This document shows, piece after piece, positions 25,076 through 32,703 of a DNA stretch of 64,000 bases (position 1 is the stretch's first letter; each line of letters starts with the position of its first letter). Source of the DNA: Firmicutes bacterium HGW-Firmicutes-7 (lineage in GTDB: Bacteria; Bacillota; Clostridia; Lachnospirales; Vallitaleaceae); the NCBI GenBank assembly GCA_002841375.1, contig PGZO01000008.1, positions 101,535 through 165,534 of the forward strand, read 5' to 3'. A program made the position numbers and the translations under genes. The notes beneath the pieces are model-generated. The model saw only the letters and a program-made list of their open reading frames with translations, did no database searches and was not told the origin of the DNA.

Positions 25076-26186
25076 CTTTATTCACATCCTTAATCAAACT
25101 TTTTTCTCCACCTTCAGTAAAGATATTAATTTTAAGCGCATTCGGCTTTAAGGTTAATGATTCGCCAATTTTATAGATATGATTTGTCTGTCCTAAATCT
25201 TGAGAATATTCAATTGAAGCTTGTGCTTTTATTGTCATGGCTTCAGAAAGTTCTAATACATAATTAATATATTTACCGAGAAATGTCCTGTTTTTAATGG
25301 TTGCTTTTAAACCTTCTTCGTTCAAAGAGAACTCTTCAGGTCGTATGGATACAATAACTTTCATGTCTTCTATACAATCTTCAGTAAGATTTTTCATATA
25401 CGTCTTGTAACCATCTTTAAAGGCTATGTATTTACCATTGCTGTCTTTTCCAACGGTACCGTAAAATAAATTCGAATGCCCAATAAAGGTGGAAACAAAT
25501 ATATTATATGGGCGAGAATAAATTTCTTCTGGTGCGCCGATTTGCTGAATTGTCCCTTCATTCATAACTGCAATCCTATCTGAAATTGCTAAAGCTTCTT
25601 CTTGATCATGTGTTACATAAACTGTAGTAATACCAACCTGTTTTTGTATATCCCGAATTGCACTTCTCATTTCAATTCGCAACTTAGCATCTAAATTTGA
25701 AAGAGGTTCATCCATAAGAAGCACACTTGGATGTATGACAATTGCTCTAGCAAGGGCCACCCTTTGCTGTTGACCTCCTGATAGTTTTTCTGGCAGGCGA
25801 TCTTGATAATCCCTTATCTTAACAACCTCTAGTATATCATCCACCTTTTCCTTTATCTCTATCTTACTAATTTTTCTTATTTTCAAGCCATATTCTACAT
25901 TTTGTCGCACAGATAAATGGGGGAAAATTGCATAATTTTGAAAAACCATACCAATATTTCTTTTATGTGCTGATATATTATTAATTACATTATTATCAAA
26001 TTTTATCTGACCGCCTTCAATGCTATTAAATCCTGCAATCATTCGAAGTAGGGTTGTTTTCCCACAACCTGACGGTCCGAGTAATGTAAAGAACTCTCCA
26101 TTTTCAATATTAACAGAAAGGTTTGGAATAATAGTAACCTCACCATATTTTTTTACTACATTTTCAATATTAATAGAATTACTCAT
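25068..26186 (-). CDS. ABC transporter ATP-binding protein (FbpC/PotA type)
   Basis: The 372-residue protein has Walker A GPSGCGKTT (about 37-45), Q-loop VFQNYAIFP, signature LSGGQQQRVALARA (about 134-147), Walker B VLLMDEPLSNLD (about 154-165), the H-loop VTHD, and a C-terminal TOBE/regulatory domain (about 235-370). It energises import through the fused permease downstream. The ATG follows AAAGGAGATG. It is separated from the binding-protein gene upstream by a strong hairpin (26228-26266), which probably lowers its expression relative to the abundant binding protein. Substrate as for the permease: not determinable. Confidence 0.92.
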   Translation of the reverse strand: MSNSINIENVVKKYGEVTIIPNLSVNIENGEFFTLLGPSGCGKTTLLRMIAGFNSIEGGQIKFDNNVINNISAHKRNIGMVFQNYAIFPHLSVRQNVEYGLKIRKISKIEIKEKVDDILEVVKIRDYQDRLPEKLSGGQQQRVALARAIVIHPSVLLMDEPLSNLDAKLRIEMRSAIRDIQKQVGITTVYVTHDQEEALAISDRIAVMNEGTIQQIGAPEEIYSRPYNIFVSTFIGHSNLFYGTVGKDSNGKYIAFKDGYKTYMKNLTEDCIEDMKVIVSIRPEEFSLNEEGLKATIKNRTFLGKYINYVLELSEAMTIKAQASIEYSQDLGQTNHIYKIGESLTLKPNALKINIFTEGGEKSLIKDVNKDE

Positions 26187-26227
26187 AGTTTCATCTCCTT
26201 TTTAACTAACTCATGGTGTTTTCTGTT

Positions 26228-26266
26228 AAAGAATGAGCTCACAACCGAGTTGTGAGCTCATTCTTT
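26228..26266 (-). terminator. Attenuating terminator between binding protein and ATPase genes
   Basis: A perfect 17-bp stem (AAAGAATGAGCTCACAA with TTGTGAGCTCATTCTTT, loop CCGAG) starts about 30 bp after the binding-protein stop. A short T-rich stretch follows on the minus strand. Partial read-through would give excess binding protein. Confidence 0.75.
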
Positions 26267-26298
26267 GTTGATCATAATTGCCTACCTATTAATAATTT

Positions 26299-27375
26299 TT
26301 ATTTGCTTGTAAAGATATCATTAAACTTTGTAATCCATTCTTCTTTCTTTGATACTACTAATTCTTGGTTGTCAAAAATAATATTCATGTCCTCTTTTTG
26401 TGTCATGTAACTTGGTGCAGGTACATCCGTCCTTACAGAACGACGATTTAATTGTTCTACGATAATTGTTTGTGCATCTTTGCTTGTAATAAAATCTATA
26501 AATATTTTTGCATTTTGCATATTTTGAGCATTTTTAATAATATAAACACCATCAGGCTTAGAGATAACGCCTTCTTCCATATAAACTAATTTGACGGGTG
26601 CTCCATCGGCTACATACTTCGCTCCGCCTTCTTCAAAGGTAAGACCTACTACATATTCGCCATCTGCTACACCTTTGTAGACTGCTGATGAGCCACTTAA
26701 TAACTTTCCATCTAGATTCTCACAGAATTTGTCAACATAATCCCATCCCTTATCTGGATCTCCATCACCCATTGCATAAAGTATATTAATAAGGTGCTCA
26801 TATGAGGAAGATGATTTTGATGGGTCGCAATGAGCAATTTTACCCTTTAATGCAGGATTAAGTAAATCTTCATATCCATTAATTTCAATATCTCCAATGA
26901 GGTCTGTATTGATCATAAGTACACTTGGAATATCTGTAAACCTAGTAAGTGGTCCTTCTACATTCTTCATAGACTCTTGAACAAACTCTTCATTCGCTGA
27001 TTGATAATTTTCGAATAATGTCATTTGAGGTTCCATTGTTGAAAGTGAACCACCCCAAAATATGTCCCCTAATGGGTTTGCTTGCTCTGATTCAACTCTT
27101 TTGAGTAGTTCACCCGTCCCCGCAGCAATAACTTCAACTTTAATATCAGTTTGAGATTCAAATTCACTTACCAGTGGATTAATAAATTCCAATGGATGTG
27201 GGCAATAAATTACTAGATCTCCTGTTGCTGATGTTAATTCAGACCCATCTTCTCCTGTTTTTGCATCCGTTGCATCACTTGGTATCACTTCACCTTCAGT
27301 TGGTTTTGGACTACCACAACCAACAAGACCCATGATTAAACCTAGTATCAAACAAATAGATATTAATCTTTTCAT
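26299..27375 (-). CDS. ABC transporter substrate-binding lipoprotein (iron-type, family 1)
   Basis: The 358-residue precursor has a lipoprotein signal (MKRLISICLILGLIMGLVGCG, lipobox LVGC with the acylated Cys near 20). An acidic/Thr linker follows, then a periplasmic-binding-protein fold starting LVIYCPHPLEFINPLVSEFESQTDIKVEVIAAGTGELLKR, typical of the FbpA/AfuA ferric-iron group and its 2-aminoethylphosphonate relatives. It is anchored outside the membrane and delivers substrate to the permease. It is the first gene of a five-gene operon that ends with the two-component genes. AGGAGG precedes the ATG. Tyrosine pairs that would bind iron directly are not obvious, so the substrate remains open. 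Confidence 0.9.
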   Translation of the reverse strand: MKRLISICLILGLIMGLVGCGSPKPTEGEVIPSDATDAKTGEDGSELTSATGDLVIYCPHPLEFINPLVSEFESQTDIKVEVIAAGTGELLKRVESEQANPLGDIFWGGSLSTMEPQMTLFENYQSANEEFVQESMKNVEGPLTRFTDIPSVLMINTDLIGDIEINGYEDLLNPALKGKIAHCDPSKSSSSYEHLINILYAMGDGDPDKGWDYVDKFCENLDGKLLSGSSAVYKGVADGEYVVGLTFEEGGAKYVADGAPVKLVYMEEGVISKPDGVYIIKNAQNMQNAKIFIDFITSKDAQTIIVEQLNRRSVRTDVPAPSYMTQKEDMNIIFDNQELVVSKKEEWITKFNDIFTSK

Positions 27376-27597
27376 TTCTAAATCCTCCTTTTGTATCTGT
27401 GTGCTTTGTATGCTTATTATATAGAATATCAGAAATATGAGAAACCTATTTTTCAGTATAATTATCTTAATAAATGAACATGAATTCGTTTTACTTGGTT
27501 ATTTTTTTATTTATTTTTATAACTTTAATATTATCATAGTGCATTTTGATTGTTTTAAGCCTCGTTCATCCTGTTAATACGTCATATTTATTAATAA

Positions 27598-27631
27598 ATA
27601 AAAAGAGATGTATGAGACATCCCCTTTTTCC
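27598..27631 (-). terminator. Terminator downstream of the DUF2892-like gene
   Basis: AAAAAGAGATGT and ACATCCCCTTTTT form a hairpin with an ATGAG loop. On the minus strand it ends in CTTTTTATTTATT. Confidence 0.65.
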
Positions 27632-27659
27632 AACTCTATATTCATTATAAGACAATTTA

Positions 27660-28121
27660 TTATTTTTCAACTATTTTCATCAGTTCTTCTCCATCGCCCT
27701 CATAATCAAACAAAAAATCTTTTCTCATCATTTTTAAAACCATTTTCTCATTATTAATTTCCTCCGCCGTTCTAATTCCTATTTTTCTTATTATGGATAC
27801 AGGTGGACACCATCCCTGTAGTGCATGTTGTAAAAGAAAATATGCTAGCATACCTGTTATTACAAACCAGCATCTACTAAACTTTAGACCAAGTATTGAA
27901 CTTCCTAATACCATCGCAGCCGCATTTGCTTCAAGAAATCGTTCCGTATCCCATTCATAATTCAAAGTTTTTATTCTGCTTGAAAGCATAGAATTACTAC
28001 AATCTTTATACATATCTAAATAGCCAATTGTTTTTCGCCTAATCCTACTGTTTATATTTGGGTCTGTACGAAGTGCAACCCGCTGTGTCGTAGGTGGCAG
28101 TAAATCTTTTAACCAGTTCAT
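27660..28121 (-). CDS. DUF2892/YgaP-type small membrane protein
   Basis: The 153-residue protein has a soluble basic N-terminus (about 1-60), two close hydrophobic segments (about 66-78 and 84-100) and the motif LQGWCPPVSIIRKIGIRTAEEI (about 101-122). The motif is diagnostic of the DUF2892/YgaP transmembrane family, in which the Trp-Cys-Pro end of the second helix is conserved. The family is often attached to rhodanese domains, which are absent here. Function unknown; the Cys may take part in sulphur or redox chemistry. AAGGAG precedes the ATG, and a hairpin (28137-28163) lies in the leader. The N-terminal 60 residues are not part of the usual domain. Confidence 0.65.
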   Translation of the reverse strand: MNWLKDLLPPTTQRVALRTDPNINSRIRRKTIGYLDMYKDCSNSMLSSRIKTLNYEWDTERFLEANAAAMVLGSSILGLKFSRCWFVITGMLAYFLLQHALQGWCPPVSIIRKIGIRTAEEINNEKMVLKMMRKDFLFDYEGDGEELMKIVEK

Positions 28122-28136
28122 ATATTCATTCTCCTT

Positions 28137-28163
28137 AGCCTCTGCACTTATTCTACAGAGGCT
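28137..28163 (-). promoter_or_regulatory. Leader hairpin before the DUF2892-like gene
   Basis: AGCCTCTG pairs with CAGAGGCT. On the minus strand it ends 5 bp before the ribosome site and has no T-run, so it is not a terminator for that strand; it may stabilise or mask the message. Confidence 0.35.
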
Positions 28164-28178
28164 TTGTTACTTAGTTCA

Positions 28179-28322
28179 TTATTTTTTAGTTGGATAAGTT
28201 TTTTTAATGTTCTCAATAGCATCTTCTCTATCTTTTGACTGATAATTAAAAGTGGCACTATTATTGGGCGCATTATTTCCATACGTTGGATTAGGCGTAT
28301 TTTTATTCTTTGACTTGTTCAT
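28179..28322 (-). CDS. Small Asn/Lys-rich hypothetical protein
   Basis: The 47-residue product starts at an ATG at 28322 with GGAAGTAGG upstream; an earlier in-frame start (28373) lacks a ribosome site. It is hydrophilic and rich in Asn, Lys and Pro, with no membrane segment: MNKSKNKNTPNPTYGN, then an acidic patch (DREDAIENIKKTY). Composition and size recall small spore-associated proteins of Clostridia, but no family motif is recognised. It lies between two membrane-protein genes transcribed in the same direction. Function unknown. Confidence 0.5.
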   Translation of the reverse strand: MNKSKNKNTPNPTYGNNAPNNSATFNYQSKDREDAIENIKKTYPTKK

Positions 28323-28424
28323 TTTCCTACTTCCTTTCTTTGATTTTAAGTTCATTATTTCCAGATTAACCAAAATTATTCCAACAATAAAGTAAACAAA
28401 AGATGCCTATTCCTTTTATTCTCT

Positions 28425-29006
28425 CTATTCTTTTGTCTTTACAACTGTGAACCCTGCAAGACTTGCCCCAATTATGTTAAATATTATATCTAAGTTTGTA
28501 TCATTTAAACTCTTCTGATTATCTGTATTTAATATTAGATCGAGCATAAATTCTAGAATCTCTAACAGCACGCCCGATGTGATCCCAACAGAACTTATGA
28601 AGATAAATACAAATAATCTCGAACGAAGCTGTCCCTCAACTAATTTTACTAATACTTGATAAATAAATAAAGATATTGCAAATGTTCCTATAAGATGTAA
28701 TCCTTTATCAAAATATGAGTTTGTTACATAGAGGTTAAAATATTGACCAAAAGCTAAATGTAAAATAATTACAAGAACTAATAAAGACTTAACGAACCTA
28801 GTAATTTTAATAATACCTCTTTTTTCAATATAATAAATCATCACATATGCAATATATATACATACTGCATTAAGTATAAAGTTATATTGATTATTAGCGA
28901 TAAATCCAAATATTAAAATTATAATGATTAAAGTAAGCAAATATAGTATAAATCTTGAGAAATTTTTTATTTTATGATCCTCCTTCTCCACCAGAATTTT
29001 CAACAA
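28425..29006 (-). CDS. Hypothetical polytopic membrane protein
   Basis: The 193-residue protein has about six hydrophobic segments. It carries a conserved-looking core FDKGLHLIGTFAISLFIYQ (about 109-127), GVLLEILEFMLDLI (about 155-168) and DTNLDIIFNIIGAS (about 178-191). The DKxLH, E-xx-EF-xxD and DTxxDxxxNxxGA pattern resembles the VanZ/DUF2238 (YjdF) group of membrane proteins, whose role is unknown or linked to lipid and cell-envelope chemistry. The start is uncertain: TTG at 29006 or GTG five codons later; the best GGAGG lies inside the reading frame. No operon partner is evident. Confidence 0.55.
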   Translation of the reverse strand: MLKILVEKEDHKIKNFSRFILYLLTLIIIILIFGFIANNQYNFILNAVCIYIAYVMIYYIEKRGIIKITRFVKSLLVLVIILHLAFGQYFNLYVTNSYFDKGLHLIGTFAISLFIYQVLVKLVEGQLRSRLFVFIFISSVGITSGVLLEILEFMLDLILNTDNQKSLNDTNLDIIFNIIGASLAGFTVVKTKE

Positions 29007-29105
29007 ACCTTTGTCTAAGAAACCTTGCCCCCCCTCCTCATGAGGTCTATCATTTCATTCTATCTTTTATTTCTATTTAGTTATTATCTATTATACGGCC
29101 CTTAA

Positions 29106-30071
29106 CTATTCAACTACGAACTGATTGTTTACCAATTTAACTTGAATTGTTGATTCTATACCCTCTCTGCCTCTACTGATAAATGAAAACATTCTATTTT
29201 CCTCATCTAATTCACAATAAACGTTCAAGTAATCTGAAGGCCACAATTCACTTGCCTTTGCCGCAGACCTTTTTTCAACAAATAAATACGATCCATCTGT
29301 ATAAAATGTCCACTTCTGCTTACAATGGCTGTTTGCCAAATTTACATTGTCATATATAAAATATTTATCCGTTTCAATAGAACGCCAGTTAAATAAATCG
29401 CTTGAGCAAATCCCATCTTCCCCCAAACACCATCCCCATAGAAATGGTGCTTTAGGATACCCCGGAGAAGAATAACCTATCAGTATAATATGAACCATAT
29501 TGTTAATCTCTAAAGGAATAAAATCAGTAACACTATGTATTCCTCCGTCCGATAATGTTCTAAAATAAAATTCATCTTCATTCCAGCATTGAATAAAAAT
29601 CCATTTATTCCTTATGTCAACGTGGTCCGTAATAGCTTTCACATCAAAGTCTACATTATAGCCTATTACTCTAATGTTATATTCCTTTTCGCCTATCTGA
29701 ATTGTTTTATCAATAGACTCAAGGCCGTATTGTCCTAAAAGCTTTTTTAATGCATTTTGAGAAACAGCTAAGCTATCTCTTTCTCCTAAGAAATTTTTAA
29801 ACTTTTTAATATACTCCGAGTTATGAAAATCTTCTGTCGGATCTATATCATCATTCTTTTCATCATTGAAGTTCGACCATAGCAAATTCAGCTCGCTTAT
29901 TTTACTTTTTAAGCTATCCTCTAAATCTGGATAATTGTTAAATAAATCACTTTTATCAACTTGCACCAAATTTTGATTTTCAATAACAAGATTTTGTTCA
30001 TCCACAAAAAAATTCTTTTTGCACCCTGTAAATATGAAAATTATAATTAAAATCAATATCGTCTTCTTCAT
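29106..30071 (-). CDS. Hypothetical lipoprotein co-transcribed with a penicillin-binding protein
   Basis: From the ATG at 30071 (behind GGAGGGAAAG) the product is about 321 residues. It has a lipoprotein signal KKTILILIIIFIFTGCKKN, with the acylated Cys near residue 17. The mature part shows beta-rich stretches and Trp-rich segments (WIFIQCWNEDEFYF) but no family I recognise. It starts 32 bp after the penicillin-binding protein gene and has no promoter of its own, so it belongs to the BlaI-controlled unit at 32632. An extracytoplasmic role in coping with beta-lactams or cell-wall damage is an inference from position only. Confidence 0.6.
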   Translation of the reverse strand: MKKTILILIIIFIFTGCKKNFFVDEQNLVIENQNLVQVDKSDLFNNYPDLEDSLKSKISELNLLWSNFNDEKNDDIDPTEDFHNSEYIKKFKNFLGERDSLAVSQNALKKLLGQYGLESIDKTIQIGEKEYNIRVIGYNVDFDVKAITDHVDIRNKWIFIQCWNEDEFYFRTLSDGGIHSVTDFIPLEINNMVHIILIGYSSPGYPKAPFLWGWCLGEDGICSSDLFNWRSIETDKYFIYDNVNLANSHCKQKWTFYTDGSYLFVEKRSAAKASELWPSDYLNVYCELDEENRMFSFISRGREGIESTIQVKLVNNQFVVE

Positions 30072-30103
30072 CTTTCCCTCCAAAATTCACTCTAAATAAG
30101 TTG

Positions 30104-32587
30104 TCACTCAAGCTCCTCTGTCTCGTTGTATAATCCAAAGTACTCAACAAATATTTCTTTTGCTATTTTTGTAGCAGGACTTGATGTCGACTCGCCAAAA
30201 GGAACCATAACAACAACTGCAATTTGCGGATTGTCATACGGGGCAAAGCCTGAAAACCAAGTATGTGAAGGCCTTTTATCTGATTCTTCTGCTGTTCCTG
30301 TTTTTGCTGCTACTTGGATGGGAAAACCTGCAAAAGCATTCCTTAGTGTTCCTCTGCTACCACTTGTTACACCCAACATCCCTTCATACACAGCTTTTAA
30401 GTTTTGAGGTGCTATTTGAAGTTCTTCTTCAACTGTAGGGAAGACTTTATTGATTTCATCATTTTCACCCTTTATACCTTTCACAAGATTCAATTTATAT
30501 CTTGTTCCTCCATTTGCTAATGTGGCAATGTATTTTGCAATATGGATAACGGTAAAACTATTATAAGATTGTCCTATAGCACTTCTTATGGTGTCTCCAT
30601 CCATCCATTGCATCTGGCTTGCAGTAGCATCTTTATCTAGTCGTTTTACGGCATTTTCTTTTGCTTTAGGAGAAGCAATTTTAGGTTTATACTCTTCGAT
30701 TTCAACTCCCGAATAATCATCAAGACCAAACTTTTTCATGTAGTCGTTAAATAAGGAAATACTGTTAAGTGTTGTTCCAGCTTTCGCATTCCCCATTCTG
30801 TAGGCCGTTTCATAAAAAAAGTAATTGCAAGAAACCTCAATTGCTTTAGAAACATTGACTGCACCATGTGTTCCCCCATATCTTGAATAAATAAGACACT
30901 TCGCATATGGCAATCCTGCACTTTTAAAAATGCCCAAATCATTTATTTGGGTTGAAGGGGTGATTATGCCCGCTTCTAAACCGGTAATGGCCGATAACAT
31001 TTTCAAGGTGGAGCCCGGCGCCTTTCTTTCCATAAGGGGTCTATTAATTAAGGGGGTTGTTGGGTCATTTAATAATTGTTCGTAATACAAGCTATTAAAA
31101 TTATTAACCAACATATTGTTATTATAAGACGGATATGTCACAAGCGCTAATACATCTCCTGAATTAACGTCTACGACTGCAACAGAGCCAGTACAGGGGT
31201 CAAGATTAGTGGCACTAGGGGTGATTTCTCCAGCTATTATTTTTTCTTTAATAATTGTATAGGCCGATGCTGTCTTGTTATGCAATTGGTTAAGTATTTC
31301 CTCATCACAGGTTATTATTTCTTGTTCAGCCAAGCATAGTATGAATTGCAAAGATGTTATAGCGTTTTCTTCTATCGCTTTCATTATAATCAGTTTTGCA
31401 TTTTCCGTATCCTCTAGGTTTTTTATGTCAAATTTAGGATTGCTCTTTAAAATTAAATCCTTTAAAAACCCTTGGGTTAATTCATCATTTGCGTACATAA
31501 TGTCATTAATGGATAAATTATTGCTTTTTACCATTGAGATAAATAACTGCTTAATTGTGATCTCTTGTGTATCCAACTTTTTAATAAGCACCTCTTTCAA
31601 ATTTTCAAGTAATATATGTGCTGTTTTCTTTTGAAGATCACTGTCTAATGTTAAAAACACATCTTTACCATTTGTTGAAGGAACAGTTATGACCTTATTC
31701 ATCACTTTACCTGTTGGGGTCACCTCTACAGACGCTTGTCCTTTTTGTCCTTTTAAGGATCCCTCGTACGCCTTTTCAATCCCTAGCTTACCAATTAAAT
31801 CTGTGTTCGCATACCCAAAAGCTTTATTTTCTTCAAGTTCAATTTCATTAATTGGACGAATGTACCCCAAAATATGCGAGAAATATTCTCCTTCAGGATA
31901 AAACCTAAGTGGCTCGACATCTATATATATGCCAGGAAACCGATCACATTGCTCTTCTATCTCAACAACGACATGCTCATTAACATCTGTAGCTAAAGTA
32001 ATCACATTATATTGGCGATATCTCTGCATAAAAATTGCAGACCGTATAGAAATCATATTTCTTTTTTCAATATTTGACAGTTCAGACGGAATATCAAATA
32101 TTTCACTTAAATACGTGATCATTTCTGTAGCCGTATAATCTAACTGCTCTTTTTTTAATCCCATATTTTCTTTCCAACTTTTTTCTGCCGATGAATTCAT
32201 AAATGTAAATTCAAATGGTTCATCTTTTGTAATTGGTAACTCATCAATAAATTGTTCGTTGTATCTTTCTAATGTGCTTAATACGTTATAAATAACCCCA
32301 TTTAAGTCCTCAATAACAATACTAGGATCATATTTAATATTGAAGGCTGTTTCATTTATAGCCAATGGTCGACCATATCTATCATAAATATTACCTCGTA
32401 TAGCAGGAATGAGTAACGTTCGTTCCATCGTCGCTTCTGTAATCAATGCATATTGTTCTCCGTTGACAATTTGTAATTCGAATAGTCTATGTACTAATAT
32501 CCAAAAACAAAATACAATAACTAAAAACAGTAAAAATATACGGTTTTTAATAATCTTAATCAATTTTTCATATAATATTTGTTTCAC
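30104..32587 (-). CDS. Class B penicillin-binding protein (PBP2/MrdA-like transpeptidase)
   Basis: The 827-residue protein starts at a GTG behind GAAGGCAGG. It has one membrane anchor (about 17-37), a PBP dimer domain (IRGNIYDRYGRPLA, about 63-76) and a transpeptidase domain with S526-T-L-K, S586-C-N and K762-T-G-T. These are the catalytic Ser/Lys, the SxN and the KTG motifs of peptidoglycan cross-linking enzymes. An extra mostly helical region of about 140 residues (315-455) lies between the dimer and catalytic domains; it is Lys/Asn/Glu-rich and also occurs in some Clostridial PBP2 proteins. Its promoter (32632-32660) carries two BlaI-type operators, so it should be induced by beta-lactams. 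Confidence 0.92.
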   Translation of the reverse strand: MKQILYEKLIKIIKNRIFLLFLVIVFCFWILVHRLFELQIVNGEQYALITEATMERTLLIPAIRGNIYDRYGRPLAINETAFNIKYDPSIVIEDLNGVIYNVLSTLERYNEQFIDELPITKDEPFEFTFMNSSAEKSWKENMGLKKEQLDYTATEMITYLSEIFDIPSELSNIEKRNMISIRSAIFMQRYRQYNVITLATDVNEHVVVEIEEQCDRFPGIYIDVEPLRFYPEGEYFSHILGYIRPINEIELEENKAFGYANTDLIGKLGIEKAYEGSLKGQKGQASVEVTPTGKVMNKVITVPSTNGKDVFLTLDSDLQKKTAHILLENLKEVLIKKLDTQEITIKQLFISMVKSNNLSINDIMYANDELTQGFLKDLILKSNPKFDIKNLEDTENAKLIIMKAIEENAITSLQFILCLAEQEIITCDEEILNQLHNKTASAYTIIKEKIIAGEITPSATNLDPCTGSVAVVDVNSGDVLALVTYPSYNNNMLVNNFNSLYYEQLLNDPTTPLINRPLMERKAPGSTLKMLSAITGLEAGIITPSTQINDLGIFKSAGLPYAKCLIYSRYGGTHGAVNVSKAIEVSCNYFFYETAYRMGNAKAGTTLNSISLFNDYMKKFGLDDYSGVEIEEYKPKIASPKAKENAVKRLDKDATASQMQWMDGDTIRSAIGQSYNSFTVIHIAKYIATLANGGTRYKLNLVKGIKGENDEINKVFPTVEEELQIAPQNLKAVYEGMLGVTSGSRGTLRNAFAGFPIQVAAKTGTAEESDKRPSHTWFSGFAPYDNPQIAVVVMVPFGESTSSPATKIAKEIFVEYFGLYNETEELE

Positions 32588-32610
32588 TTGTAAGCCTGCC
32601 TTCTTTATTT

Positions 32611-32647
32611 ATTACAATTGTAGTATTTTAAATATTACACTTGTAAT
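32611..32647 (-). promoter_or_regulatory. Two BlaI/MecI-type operators before the PBP2-like gene
   Basis: ATTACAATTGTAGT (32611-32624) and ATTACACTTGTAAT (32634-32647) both match the TTACA-N2-TGTAA core of BlaI/MecI sites and resemble the dyad at the blaI promoter. The second overlaps the -10 box, the first lies over the expected start. Confidence 0.75.
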
Positions 32648-32660
32648 CCTATAAAGTCAA
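32632..32660 (-). promoter_or_regulatory. Promoter of the PBP2-like gene and lipoprotein
   Basis: TTGACT, 17 bp, TAATAT on the minus strand, immediately after the terminator of the MecA-like gene. It is overlapped by a BlaI-type operator. Confidence 0.7.
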
Positions 32661-32662
32661 GT

Positions 32663-32691
32663 AAAAAAAACAAGCACGGCGAACGTACTTG
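32663..32691 (-). terminator. Terminator of the blaI-blaR1-pbp operon
   Basis: On the minus strand CAAGTACG pairs with CGTGCTTG (one G-U) across TTCGC, followed by eight T. It starts about 13 bp after the stop of the MecA-like gene. Confidence 0.85.
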
Positions 32692-32703
32692 CTTCTTAAT
32701 AAA

